DNA of 52,368 nt from the NCBI GenBank assembly GCA_029907315.1, contig JARYME010000006.1:1-52368 (forward strand), written 5' to 3'. Made by a program: the position numbers and the translations under genes. Of the stretch, positions 16,531-25,310 are shown piece by piece. The stretch comes from Armatimonadota bacterium. GTDB lineage: Bacteria > Armatimonadota > UBA5829. Positions within the stretch are counted from its first letter, which is position 1; each line of letters starts with the position of its first letter. The notes under the pieces are model-generated. The model saw only the letters and a program-made list of their open reading frames with translations. It was not told the origin of the DNA and ran no database searches.

Positions 16531-18771
16531 ATGACAGTAAAAAGTGTCGAGATTGAACTTGACGGCAAAACAATACTGCTTGAAACTGGGAGGGTGGCTG
16601 GTCAGGCAAATGGAGCGGTGATAGCTACGTGCAGTGATACTGTGGTTATCGCAACAGCTTGCATGAGTTCGGCACCCCGAGAAGGCATCAACTTCTTCCC
16701 CCTGATTTGCGATTATGAAGAAAGAAAATACGCCGTAGGTCGGATACCGGGCGGGTTCATAAAACGCGGCGGACGTCCCTCCGAAAAAGCAATCCTGACT
16801 TCCAGACTTATTGATCGACCAATAAGACCGCTCTTCCCGGAAGGCATGCGCAATGACGTACAGGTCATCGCCATGCCTTTGTCGATGGAGCCTGATGTGC
16901 CGGCGGACACGATAGCGTTGGTGGCTGCGTCGGCTGCACTTGCTGTGTCCGACATTCCCTGGAATGGTCCTATTGGTGGTGTGCGCGTATGTCGAGTTGG
17001 CGGAGAGTTTATCGTAAACCCGTCGCTTGATCAGATCAAAGAATCCGATATGGAGCTGATTGTGGCCGGGTTGGACGGTAAGACAATGGAAATCGAGCTC
17101 GAAGCTGATCAAGTAGCAGAGTCGGATCTTATGACCGCCCTAGACGTCGCGCACTCTGCGATCAATAAGCAGATTGAAGGGATTAAAAGGCTTGTCGAAA
17201 TTGCAGGCAAGCCTAAGGCTGATGTGCCTTTGATCACTGTGGATACGGTTTTTCTGGAGGAAATCGACGCACAGGTTGGCGACCGAATAGACGAAGCGAT
17301 TCGAAACCCGGGTGAGGCGGGAGGCAAATCCAGCGCCGCGTATTTGCTGAAAGAGGAGTTGGCAGTTTCTCTTGCTGCTGAGTATCCGGAACGGCAGCCT
17401 GAGATTGACGAAATACTCGAGAAGCTTTTCAAGAAGCATGTGCGGCGCTTGGTGCTTGAAGAAGGTGCCAGACCTGATGGCAGAGCACAAGACGAGATAC
17501 GGCCCGTGTCGTGTGAAGTGGGACTGCTTCCCAGAGTTCACGGTTCGGGATTGTTTGTGAGGGGACAGACTCAGGTCCTCACTACCCTGACTTTGGGTTC
17601 ACTGGATGAGTCTCAAATTGTAGATACGCTTGAAGAGGATGGTCTCAAGCGGTTTATGCACTTCTACAACTTCCCGCCGTTTTCCACTGGAGAAGTTGCG
17701 CCCCTAAGGGCACCGGGCAGACGCGAGGTGGGCCACGGCGCCTTGGCTGAGAAAGCCCTCCGGCCTATGATCCCGCCTCAGGAAGAGTTCCCGTATGCAC
17801 TGCTGCTCACCTCTGAAGTTCTGGAATCGGCTGGATCGACTTCTATGGCGGCAACTTGCGGGTGCTCTTTGGCGTTGATGGATGCCGGCGTAAAGATAAA
17901 GGCACCGGTGGCTGGAATCTCCATCGGGATGGTCTCGGACGAGAATCGACGAGTGCTCCTTACAGATATCGCCGACTGGGAAGACTTTTACGGCGATATG
18001 GACTTCAAGGTTGCCGGCACTCGCCAAGGCGTAACCGCGATTCAGGTCGATACTAAGATCCAGGGGTTAGATCGCGAGGTTATTCGCGAAGCCCTCGAGA
18101 AAGCACGCGAAGCCCGGTTGCAAATACTCGACATAATGGCTGAAACTATTCCCGAGCCGCGTCCGTCGTTGAGCCCGTACGCGCCTCGGGTGTTGGTCAT
18201 AGAAATTCACCCTGATAAGATTGGTGATGTAATTGGTCCTGGCGGCAAGGTCGTCAAGAAGATAGAAGCTGAGACTGGTGCTAAGCTTTATGTAGAGCAA
18301 GACGGGCACGTCTATATCACCGCATCGGATTTTGAAAGCGCTGAGCGCGCGAAGAAGATAGTAGACGATCTTACAAAAGAAGTTCGAGTCGGCGAGGTTT
18401 ATACCGGACGTGTTACCCGTGTAGAGCCGTTCGGGGCATTTGTCGAGATCCTCCCTGGCCGAGAAGGTTTGGTTCATATATCGCAGCTCGCCAAGGAACG
18501 AGTCAACAAGACCGAAGACATATGCAAAGTCGGCGACGAGATACTAGTTAAGGTTATTGAGATAGGCGAGGACGGCAAAATCCGATTGACGCGGCGAGGC
18601 TTGTTGGAGGATTTGGAAAGTGCTGTGAGCGGCGGCCGGCGCGAGTCCGGTGACAAAGGGCGCGGCGGGCCGAGCAGTGCTTCGCGGGACCGAGGGACCA
18701 AGCCGCGAGAACAGCACGGACGTGGGTTCGACGACGAAGCGCCCAAGTTCAAGTTCCGGCCGAAGCGGTAA
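16531..18771 (+). CDS. pnp: polyribonucleotide nucleotidyltransferase (PNPase)
   Basis: Phosphorolytic 3'-5' exoribonuclease, a homotrimer central to mRNA decay. The 746-residue protein has two RNase PH domains: the first with PLICDYEERKYAVGRIPGGF, the second with the catalytic FPPFSTGEVAPLRAPGRREVGHG. They are separated by a helical linker. KH (ApRVLVIEIHPDKIGDVIGPGGKVVKKIEAE region) and S1 (GEVYTGRVTRVEPFGAFVEILPG) domains follow. The tail is Gly/Arg/Ser-rich (GGRRESGDKGRGGPS), possibly adding RNA affinity. It lies 17 bases after rpsO, the common bacterial arrangement. Confidence 0.98.
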   Translation: MTVKSVEIELDGKTILLETGRVAGQANGAVIATCSDTVVIATACMSSAPREGINFFPLICDYEERKYAVGRIPGGFIKRGGRPSEKAILTSRLIDRPIRPLFPEGMRNDVQVIAMPLSMEPDVPADTIALVAASAALAVSDIPWNGPIGGVRVCRVGGEFIVNPSLDQIKESDMELIVAGLDGKTMEIELEADQVAESDLMTALDVAHSAINKQIEGIKRLVEIAGKPKADVPLITVDTVFLEEIDAQVGDRIDEAIRNPGEAGGKSSAAYLLKEELAVSLAAEYPERQPEIDEILEKLFKKHVRRLVLEEGARPDGRAQDEIRPVSCEVGLLPRVHGSGLFVRGQTQVLTTLTLGSLDESQIVDTLEEDGLKRFMHFYNFPPFSTGEVAPLRAPGRREVGHGALAEKALRPMIPPQEEFPYALLLTSEVLESAGSTSMAATCGCSLALMDAGVKIKAPVAGISIGMVSDENRRVLLTDIADWEDFYGDMDFKVAGTRQGVTAIQVDTKIQGLDREVIREALEKAREARLQILDIMAETIPEPRPSLSPYAPRVLVIEIHPDKIGDVIGPGGKVVKKIEAETGAKLYVEQDGHVYITASDFESAERAKKIVDDLTKEVRVGEVYTGRVTRVEPFGAFVEILPGREGLVHISQLAKERVNKTEDICKVGDEILVKVIEIGEDGKIRLTRRGLLEDLESAVSGGRRESGDKGRGGPSSASRDRGTKPREQHGRGFDDEAPKFKFRPKR

Positions 18772-18903
18772 GTGCAACGGCGACGGCATTTGCTTTGGGT
18801 GCTTAGGTCGGAGTAGAAGGCTCCGAAGTTTGGGAGATATTCCAAAGTTTCGCGGATGCCGACTCGGGCCTTGGAGTTCTGAGAACTTGCTTTGAACGAC
18901 ACT

Positions 18904-18945
18904 GAGCGCGGTACGAAGCTTGCCACTGCGGGCGGTACCGCGCTC
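18904..18945 (+). promoter_or_regulatory. perfect inverted repeat between pnp and the M16 peptidase gene
   Basis: GAGCGCGGTAC and GTACCGCGCTC form 11 uninterrupted pairs around a 20-base loop, with no T run after it. It could be an mRNA-stability or processing hairpin, or one operator; it is not a standard terminator. The remaining 230-base gap shows no gene. Confidence 0.55.
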
Positions 18946-19001
18946 TGATGATAAATGCACGGAGTAGTGGCCAAGTAAGTGTAGTCTGCTGGACTTGTGA
19001 G

Positions 19002-20273
19002 ATGACAGCGAAATCGTCAATAAACAAAACCATCTTACCGAATGGTGTCCGCATTCTAAGCGAGTGGGTTCCATATGTTGACTCTGTTTCGATTGGCATC
19101 TGGGTGAAGGTTGGCTCGTGCGATGAAACCCGAAATCGCCGTGGGATAAGTCATTTCGTGGAGCATATGCTCTTCAAGGGCACGAAAAACCGCACCGCGC
19201 GTCAAATTGCCGACGAGATGGACAGCCTGGGCGGTCATCTCAATGCATTTACGGACAAAGAGTTCACTTGTTACTACGCGAAAGTCCTAAGCGAGCACAG
19301 ACTCAAGGCCTTGGACATAATCTCTGATATGGTGCTCAATTCGCTGTTTGATCCCTCCGAGATCGAGCGCGAGCGAAACGTAGTAATAGAAGAGATAAAA
19401 CGTCACCGGGACACGCCCGAGGAGGCTGTGCACGATCTGATGGTGCAGACCCTATGGCAGGGTCACCCACTTGGGAATCCGGTGATTGGATCGGCGTCTG
19501 TGGTTAAGAAGCTCACGCGCGAAGACATTTTGGATTACGTTAGCCGCTTCTACACCCCGGATGCAATCGTCGTTTCTGCTGCGGGCAACGTAGATCACAA
19601 GGAACTTGTGGATGCTGTCGTGCCGACGTTTGGTAGTCTCAGTGGCAAACGGCGCAAACGTCCCAGCAAGCCAGCTATTCCGTCTGCACAAGAGAAGTAT
19701 GTCGATCGAGCCACAGAACAAGTCCACTTCTGCTTGGGAACCAGGGGTTTTCCGCAGAATGCCAAGGAGAAGTACGCCCTTGCGGCTATTGACGCTGCTC
19801 TCGGAGGTGGCATGAGCTCGAGGCTTTTTCAGGAGATCCGTGAGAACCGCGGACTTGCATATTCCATAGGATCGTACTCGGCCGCGTATGAGGATGCAGG
19901 CTTGTTTGCCGTATACGGCGGTACCAGTATTCAGAACTTGCCGACGGTTTTGGAGCTGATTTACCGCGAATGCGAAAACATCGGCAAGCACAGCGTAACA
20001 GATGACGAACTGCTGCGGGCAAAGAACCAAATCCGCGGCGCTTTGGTTCTTGGGCAGGAAAACATGTCAAACCGTATGGGGCGCTTGGCGAAGAGTGAAC
20101 TCTACTTCGGACGGATGATGCGCCTGGAAGAGGTCATATCCAATATCAACAGTGTTACGCGCGACTCAGTTGCTGCCGTCGCGTCGGAATTGTTCAATGG
20201 TTCCAAATTTGCTGTGGCTGCGATAGGCCCGTTTAGTAGAGGAAGGCAGCTTGTGAAAGTTGGCGATGAGTAG
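19002..20273 (+). CDS. M16-family zinc peptidase (processing-peptidase-like)
   Basis: M16B metallopeptidase, relatives of which include mitochondrial processing peptidase and B. subtilis MlpA. The inverted zinc motif HFVEHMLFKGT (HxxEH) and the distal Glu in ERNVVIEEIKRHRDTPEEAVHD are intact, so it should be catalytically active. The second half contains ALGGGMSSRLFQEIRENRGLAYSIGSY, the usual substrate-chamber block. About 423 residues from ATG 19002, where MTAKSSINKTILPNGVR resembles the family start; the track start is 18948. No strong ribosome site is visible. Its place between pnp and dapB/asd mirrors the Bacillus order. Confidence 0.93.
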   Translation: MTAKSSINKTILPNGVRILSEWVPYVDSVSIGIWVKVGSCDETRNRRGISHFVEHMLFKGTKNRTARQIADEMDSLGGHLNAFTDKEFTCYYAKVLSEHRLKALDIISDMVLNSLFDPSEIERERNVVIEEIKRHRDTPEEAVHDLMVQTLWQGHPLGNPVIGSASVVKKLTREDILDYVSRFYTPDAIVVSAAGNVDHKELVDAVVPTFGSLSGKRRKRPSKPAIPSAQEKYVDRATEQVHFCLGTRGFPQNAKEKYALAAIDAALGGGMSSRLFQEIRENRGLAYSIGSYSAAYEDAGLFAVYGGTSIQNLPTVLELIYRECENIGKHSVTDDELLRAKNQIRGALVLGQENMSNRMGRLAKSELYFGRMMRLEEVISNINSVTRDSVAAVASELFNGSKFAVAAIGPFSRGRQLVKVGDE

Positions 20274-20291
20274 GGAAGGTGATTCGGGGAG

Positions 20292-21068
20292 ATGATAAAA
20301 GTTGTGGTAGTCGGTGCCAAGGGCCGCATGGGAAGTGAAGTTGTCAAGGCTGTTGCGGCCGCCTCAGATATGGAGTTGGTCGGTGCGTGTGACATTGTGG
20401 GTGTCGGCGAAGAACTTCCTGAGGCACCGGGCATATTTGTTGAGCGAGACCTCCAGGCGGTGCTCACTAGGTGTAAACCGAACGTAATGGTGGATTTCGC
20501 CAAACCGTATAACCTGGATTTCACTCGCTTGGCTATGGAACACGGAGTTGTGCCTATCATAGGTACGACCGGACAAACACAAGAACAACTCGCGGAAATA
20601 GAGCAGCTGACGGAACTCACTGGCACCGCAGCCATGGTGATCCCCAATTTTGCCATCGGCGCAGTGCTTATGATGAAGTTTGCTGCTCAGGCTGCCGTTT
20701 ACATGCCCGATGTGGAAATCATCGAACTTCATCACGAGAAAAAAGTAGATGCACCTTCAGGCACGTCAATAATGACTGCTCAGATGATAGACGCTGCCAG
20801 GAAAGCTGCAGATGTCAAAGCCGTCGTACCGGCTGGTTCGCCCGATGACCGTGCCAGGGGAGATGAAAAGTGCGGTGTTCGCATTCACAGTGTGAGGCTG
20901 CCTGGCTTGGTCGCGCATCAGGAAGTCATATTCGGGGGGCTAGGCCAGGTGCTTAGCATAAGGCACGACAGTCTGGATCGAACAAGCTTTATGCCGGGAG
21001 TTCTGCTCGCTATTCGGCGGGCTTCACAAGCAAAAGGGCTGACCTACGGGTTGGACAAATTGCTTTAG
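20292..21068 (+). CDS. dapB: 4-hydroxy-tetrahydrodipicolinate reductase
   Basis: NAD(P)H-dependent reductase of the lysine/diaminopimelate pathway, supplying meso-DAP for peptidoglycan. The N-terminal nucleotide turn is VVVGAKGRMGSEVVKAV and the catalytic block is IIELHHEKKVDAPSGTS (catalytic His and Lys). GTTGQTQEQL and the C-terminal RTSFMPGVLLAIRR are typical. At 258 residues it is standard. The start lies 18 bases after the M16 stop and asd follows at once, so these are co-transcribed. dapA is not in the window. Confidence 0.97.
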   Translation: MIKVVVVGAKGRMGSEVVKAVAAASDMELVGACDIVGVGEELPEAPGIFVERDLQAVLTRCKPNVMVDFAKPYNLDFTRLAMEHGVVPIIGTTGQTQEQLAEIEQLTELTGTAAMVIPNFAIGAVLMMKFAAQAAVYMPDVEIIELHHEKKVDAPSGTSIMTAQMIDAARKAADVKAVVPAGSPDDRARGDEKCGVRIHSVRLPGLVAHQEVIFGGLGQVLSIRHDSLDRTSFMPGVLLAIRRASQAKGLTYGLDKLL

Positions 21069-21082
21069 AGGTGAGAGAAAAA

Positions 21083-22105
21083 ATGAAGTTCAAAGTAGCA
21101 GTTGTTGGGGCCGGCGCTGTCGGCGAGGAAATGGTTAAAGTTTTGCGCCAGCGCAACTTTCCAATTTCTGATCTAGTTGTGTTGGCTCGGTCTTCTCGAA
21201 AGCAGTTGATAAACGGCGAAGAGATGGATGTCAAAGAAACAACGCCGGAGGCTTTTGACGATGTCGACATAGCCTTCTTCGCTGGTACCGAGGGGGCCAA
21301 GGGGGCCAGCCAAGTTTACGGCTGGGAAGCTGTTTCTCGTGGTGTATTTGTCATTGATAACGGCGACGACTTTCGCATGGACGCCAGAGTGCCGCTTGTT
21401 GTGCCCGAAGTGAACCCGGATGCAATCGGACCGGAACACCGGTTTATCGCCAATCCGAATTGCAGCACAATCCAAATGGTGCACGCGCTGGCGCCGCTGC
21501 ATAGAATTGCGCGTCTCAAGAGAATCGTGGTCAGTACGTATCAGTCCGTTTCCGGCACAGGTAGTGCCGCGATAAAGGAACTCCAGCAGCAGGTCGAGGA
21601 TTACGTTGCTGGCCGAGAGCTTCGGTGGGAACAGTATCCTTATCAGATCTTCGCGAACCTAATACCGCAGATATCCAGCCTGAAAGATGAGTTTCCCGGC
21701 TATTACGGGGAAGAAATCAAGATGATCAAGGAGACCCGCAAGATTTTCGGTATCCCAGACTTGGCAGTTTCGGCGACGTGTGTCCGCGTGCCGGTGTTTC
21801 GTGGACATGCTGAGGCGGTCAACGCGGAATTTCATAACCCGATAACCGCAGACGTAGCGCGCAAGGCCTTGTCGGAGTTTCCAGGTATTGAGGTAATCGA
21901 CGATCCCGCTGCCAGTAAGTACCCGATGCCGATCTTCGCCGCGCATAAGGACCCGACTTTTGTAGGACGCATTCGCCAAGACCCTTGTCATCCGAATACA
22001 CTCGATATGTGGATTGTGGCGGACAACATCCGAAAGGGTGCTGCCTTGAATGCTGTCCAGATAGCGGAACTCGTTATTGATAGGGGATTTGTCCGGCCGA
22101 AATAA
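21083..22105 (+). CDS. asd: aspartate-semialdehyde dehydrogenase
   Basis: Reduces aspartyl phosphate to the semialdehyde, the branch point to lysine, threonine and methionine. VAVVGAGAVGEEMVKVL binds NADP, NPNCSTIQM carries the catalytic Cys, and ISSLKDEFPGYYGEEIKMIKETRKI plus VRVPVFRGHAEAVNAEF form the substrate and dimer region. The track starts at GTG 21071; ATG 21083 has AGAGGTGAG about eight bases upstream and gives 340 residues. Tight coupling to dapB (14 bases). Confidence 0.97.
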   Translation: MKFKVAVVGAGAVGEEMVKVLRQRNFPISDLVVLARSSRKQLINGEEMDVKETTPEAFDDVDIAFFAGTEGAKGASQVYGWEAVSRGVFVIDNGDDFRMDARVPLVVPEVNPDAIGPEHRFIANPNCSTIQMVHALAPLHRIARLKRIVVSTYQSVSGTGSAAIKELQQQVEDYVAGRELRWEQYPYQIFANLIPQISSLKDEFPGYYGEEIKMIKETRKIFGIPDLAVSATCVRVPVFRGHAEAVNAEFHNPITADVARKALSEFPGIEVIDDPAASKYPMPIFAAHKDPTFVGRIRQDPCHPNTLDMWIVADNIRKGAALNAVQIAELVIDRGFVRPK

Positions 22106-22154
22106 CATTGTGCTGCAAGCCGACTTTCCGAATGAGCCCGGCGGGCTTCGAAAA

Positions 22155-23834
22155 ATGCCTCGAAAGAGAAGAGCCGACAAGAAGCTCAAGGTGATCCCTC
22201 TGGGCGGTGTTCTTGAGATTGGCAAGAACATGACTGCCTACGTTTGCGACGACGGCATCCTGGTTGTCGATGCCGGCCTGATGTTCCCAGAGGAAGAAAT
22301 GCTCGGGGTCGATATTGTCATACCCGACATCACCTTCTTGCAGGAGAACCGAGACAAAGTCCTTGGCATAGTGCTTACTCACGGCCACGAAGACCACATT
22401 GGAGCACTGCCTTACGTCTTGAAATCGCTGGACGTGCCGGTGTTCGGCACTGCTCTGACGCTTGGGTTCGTCGCCAATAAGCTTGACGAACACGGACTTC
22501 TCGACTCTGCACGTCTGCACGAGATTCGAAAGGGAGGCAAACTCCATCTTGGAAGTTTTGTACTGGAGTTTGTCGGCGTTTCCCACTCCGTGCCTGACAC
22601 CGTGGGACTGATAATTCATACTCCCATCGGGCTTGTTGTCCATTCCAGCGATTTCAAATTTGATCAGACGCCTATCGATGGGCAGCTTACGGATGCGGGT
22701 CGTCTTGCTCGTGCGGGCGAAGAGGGCGTGCTTTTGGCGCTATGCGATGTGACCAACGTTGAAAAAACCGGGTTTGCGCGTAGCGAAAGCGAGGTCGGAG
22801 AAACCTTTGACAAGGTCTTCGAGGAGTCACCGGGGCGAGTAGTGATTGCCGCTTTCGCGTCCAATATACATCGCGTCCAGCAGGTGTACGACGTAGCGGC
22901 GCGTCACGGAAGACGTGTGGCGGTTGTGGGGCGCAGTATGCAGGAAAACTGCCGCATTGCTGAGGAGCTGGGCTATCTTAAGGTGCCCGAAGGCACTCGT
23001 CTGCGCCTGGATGAGCTGGATAGTGTCGAGCCGGGCCGCACGGTGATCATAACCACTGGCAGTCAGGGTGAGCCCCTGTCGGCTCTGTCGCGGATAGCGC
23101 TTGATGAGCACAAGAAGATCTCCATAGGTCCTGGTGACACGGTAATAATTAGCGCAACCCCGATCCCGGGCAATGAGGATCTTATTCTCCGCACTATCAA
23201 CCGCCTGTTCAGGCAGGGTGCGGAAGTGCTTTACGAGCCGTATTCAAAAGTGCATGCTTCCGGTCACGGCAACCAGGAAGACATCAAATTTATGCTCAAC
23301 CTGTTGAAACCGAAATATGTTGTTCCCGTTCACGGCGAGCAGCGGCACGTATCCAAGTTCAGGACTCTGGCTGAGTCCGTTGGGATTTCTAGGGACAGGG
23401 TATTCGAATTGAGCCCCGGGGATGTTTTGGAGATTTCGGAGGAGTCTGCTCAGGTAGTGGACAGGGTGCCCGCAGGAAGTGTAATGGTGGACGGTTTGGG
23501 TGTGGGGGACGTCGAAGATGTAGTGCTCCGGGACAGATGGCACCTTGCGCAGGATGGTGTCGTCATCATAGTGGTCGGGGTCGCTAAGGATTCGCGTGCG
23601 GTAGTGACTGGTCCAGACATATTTACACGGGGATTTGCGGGCGAGGACCAGGCTGGAGAGTTATTGGAGGAAGCGAAATCAGTCGTGCTGTCTAAGCTCG
23701 GTGAGTTCGACGAGATGAGGTCACTGGAGGAGTTCGACGAGATAAAGACGGCGTGCAGAAAGGCGGTAGCCAAACTTATCTATGAGCGAATCAGACGCCG
23801 GCCTGTTATCGTTCCCATTGTGCTGGAGGTCTAG
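22155..23834 (+). CDS. rnj: ribonuclease J
   Basis: Metallo-beta-lactamase/beta-CASP RNase with 5'-3' exonuclease and endonuclease activity in mRNA decay and rRNA maturation. The metal motif is LTHGHEDHIGALPYVL, with SVPDTVGLIIHTPIG and SSDFKFDQTPIDG following. The beta-CASP region has AAFASNIHRVQQVYDVAARHGRRVAVVGRSM and TTGSQGEPLSALSRIA, and the post-CASP HASGHGNQEDIKFML and VPVHGEQRHVSKF supply ligands. About 559 residues from ATG 22155 (MPRKRRADKKLK). The track start at 22077 overlaps asd and adds a non-conserved stretch. Presence of RNase J supports a non-enterobacterial decay system together with PNPase. Confidence 0.96.
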   Translation: MPRKRRADKKLKVIPLGGVLEIGKNMTAYVCDDGILVVDAGLMFPEEEMLGVDIVIPDITFLQENRDKVLGIVLTHGHEDHIGALPYVLKSLDVPVFGTALTLGFVANKLDEHGLLDSARLHEIRKGGKLHLGSFVLEFVGVSHSVPDTVGLIIHTPIGLVVHSSDFKFDQTPIDGQLTDAGRLARAGEEGVLLALCDVTNVEKTGFARSESEVGETFDKVFEESPGRVVIAAFASNIHRVQQVYDVAARHGRRVAVVGRSMQENCRIAEELGYLKVPEGTRLRLDELDSVEPGRTVIITTGSQGEPLSALSRIALDEHKKISIGPGDTVIISATPIPGNEDLILRTINRLFRQGAEVLYEPYSKVHASGHGNQEDIKFMLNLLKPKYVVPVHGEQRHVSKFRTLAESVGISRDRVFELSPGDVLEISEESAQVVDRVPAGSVMVDGLGVGDVEDVVLRDRWHLAQDGVVIIVVGVAKDSRAVVTGPDIFTRGFAGEDQAGELLEEAKSVVLSKLGEFDEMRSLEEFDEIKTACRKAVAKLIYERIRRRPVIVPIVLEV

Positions 23835-23899
23835 CCTGTGGGATCTGCGTACTTGCTTCTCGAAGAACGTGCTGCTTTCTGGCGAAAGGTGATCCCGAG

Positions 23900-24988
23900 A
23901 TGAAAGTGGGTATAGTCGGACTGCCAGGGTCGGGCAAGACCTCACTGTTTCAGGCACTCACCCGCGGTGCTGTCGCGGTCGATACTTTGAGCAGTCGGAG
24001 TGGTCGCGCGAACGTGGGGGTTGTCCAGGTTCCCGACCCTCGCTTGGACTATCTTGCCGCAAGGTACAAACCCAAAAAGGTCACCCACGCATCCATAGAG
24101 TTCGTCGACGGTGCTGCGCGCGTTACACAGGACGGCGGTCGTGCCCGTTTCGGCTCCGACTTTTTCTCCGATGTGCGTCAAGTCGATGCTCTAGTTCACG
24201 TTGTTCGCGGTTTCGAGTCTGCTGTGGGTGAACCTGCTACCCCCTTGAGGGATCTACAACTTTTGGCTGACGAACTCGTGTTGGCGGACCTTCAGCTGAT
24301 TGAGACCAGGATGCAGCGTTTGGAAAAGCAGCTACACGGTGTTAAGAAAGGAACTGTAACGCCTGCGAGTATCGAGATGGGTCTGCTAGAGAGGTTGAAA
24401 AGTGCCCTCGAAGGCGGCGCGTCCCTTGCGGGGTTGGAGTTGTCCCACGATGAGGATCGCCTTGTTCGAAGCTATGATCTACTTGTGCTGAAACCGCTCA
24501 TAGCCGTACTGAATATCCCAGAGGAAGAGATAACGAGTCCCTCCGAACAGACTCTCGAGTTTCGCGAGCACTGCCGGACTGCTGGAATCCGAGAAATAGA
24601 GATATGTGCGCAGGTGGAAAAGGAGATATCCGAGTTTTCGGACGAGGAAGAAGCGGAGTTCTTATCCTCTATGGGCATTAGTGAACCCGCACGCAATCGG
24701 CTTATCCGCGAATGCTACGCCGCGTTAGGTCTCATATCGTTCTTTACGATTAGCGAACCAGAAGTGCGCGCTTGGACGATCAGAGTCGGCTCTAAAGCAA
24801 TTGATGCGGCAGGCACTATTCATTCCGACATGGCACGGGGTTTCATTAGGGCAGAAGTTGCTGCCTTCGCAGATGTTGAGGCTGCGGGTGGTTGGGAGGA
24901 GGCTAAGCAGAAGGGTCTTGTACACCTGCATGGAAAGGATTACGTTGTTCAAGACGGAGACGTAATCTACATCAGGTTTCACGTCTAG
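23900..24988 (+). CDS. ychF: YchF/OLA1-type P-loop ATPase with TGS domain
   Basis: Ribosome-associated Obg-family NTPase that prefers ATP. The P-loop reads GIVGLPGSGKTSLFQALT, an unusual Gly-Ser where the YchF family normally has Asn-Val. The specificity motif is NxxE (LNIPEEEI), as expected for YchF rather than NKxD. A coiled region (LVLADLQLIETRMQRLEKQL) follows the G domain. The end has FFTISEPEVRAWTIR, IHSDMARGFIRAEV and the TGS tail VHLHGKDYVVQDGDVIYIRF, diagnostic of YchF/DUF933. AAAGGTGAT precedes the ATG. It could be a divergent paralogue rather than the orthologue. Confidence 0.88.
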   Translation: MKVGIVGLPGSGKTSLFQALTRGAVAVDTLSSRSGRANVGVVQVPDPRLDYLAARYKPKKVTHASIEFVDGAARVTQDGGRARFGSDFFSDVRQVDALVHVVRGFESAVGEPATPLRDLQLLADELVLADLQLIETRMQRLEKQLHGVKKGTVTPASIEMGLLERLKSALEGGASLAGLELSHDEDRLVRSYDLLVLKPLIAVLNIPEEEITSPSEQTLEFREHCRTAGIREIEICAQVEKEISEFSDEEEAEFLSSMGISEPARNRLIRECYAALGLISFFTISEPEVRAWTIRVGSKAIDAAGTIHSDMARGFIRAEVAAFADVEAAGGWEEAKQKGLVHLHGKDYVVQDGDVIYIRFHV

Positions 24989-25020
24989 CAGTTGTGCAAC
25001 ATGTTGCGGGCACAAAACGG

Positions 25021-25049
25021 TTGCGATAGGTTGTAGCATGTGGTAAAAT
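25021..25049 (+). promoter_or_regulatory. possible upstream promoter (P1) of the str operon
   Basis: TTGCGA, 17-base spacer, TAAAAT, about 110 bases upstream of the consensus promoter. Weaker than P2 but well spaced. A perfect 12-base palindrome GCAACATGTTGC (24996-25007) lies just before it. Confidence 0.4.
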
Positions 25050-25121
25050 AATACCTTGCCAGCACACTGGCGGTCGGCTTGGTGGTTTTGCTGGTTGCGA
25101 AAGTATTATTCGGTGAATGGT

Positions 25122-25148
25122 TGCAGCCGGTTGACACCTTGCAGCCGA
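25122..25148 (+). repeat. direct repeat TTGCAGCCG flanking the str -35 element
   Basis: TTGCAGCCG occurs at 25122-25130 and again at 25140-25148, one copy just upstream of the -35 and the other in the spacer. An 18-base period and position over the promoter suggest a regulator site, but coincidence is possible. Confidence 0.45.
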
Positions 25149-25160
25149 CTGGTTATAATA
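25132..25160 (+). promoter_or_regulatory. consensus sigma70 promoter of the ribosomal super-cluster
   Basis: Perfect TTGACA, a 17-base spacer and perfect TATAAT. Predicted start near 25167, leaving a leader of about 177 bases before rpsL. It is the best promoter in the window and suits a ribosomal protein operon. Confidence 0.95.
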
Positions 25161-25169
25161 TACTCGTTC

Positions 25170-25310
25170 ACGCGCCTCAGGGCGCGTGTGCCGAGAAACG
25201 ACACGTAAGGGGGCGATTGGCACACCTCATCTCGTAGCTTGGTGCACGAGAACATCGTCTGAAATCTGGTGGTCTAGCGCCCTTCGAGTGTGTCGCGAAG
25301 GGCTTTTTTG
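25170..25310 (+). promoter_or_regulatory. structured leader RNA of the rpsL operon
   Basis: Stem 1: CACGCGCC/GGCGCGTG (25170-25189, loop TCAG). Stem 2: GTGTGCC (25187-25193) with GGCACAC (25220-25226); its 5' arm shares three bases with stem 1, so the two compete. Stem 3: TCTCGT/ACGAGA (25231-25252). Stem 4 is the intrinsic terminator. The arrangement looks like an attenuator sensing ribosomal protein level or growth, but no ligand can be named. I see no tRNA or recognisable riboswitch in this 355-base gap. Confidence 0.6.
25280..25310 (+). terminator. intrinsic terminator in the rpsL leader
   Basis: GCCCTTCG (25280-25287) pairs perfectly with CGAAGGGC (25297-25304), followed by TTTTTT. It lies 34 bases before the rpsL start and downstream of the promoter, so it must be read through to express the operon. 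Confidence 0.85.
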
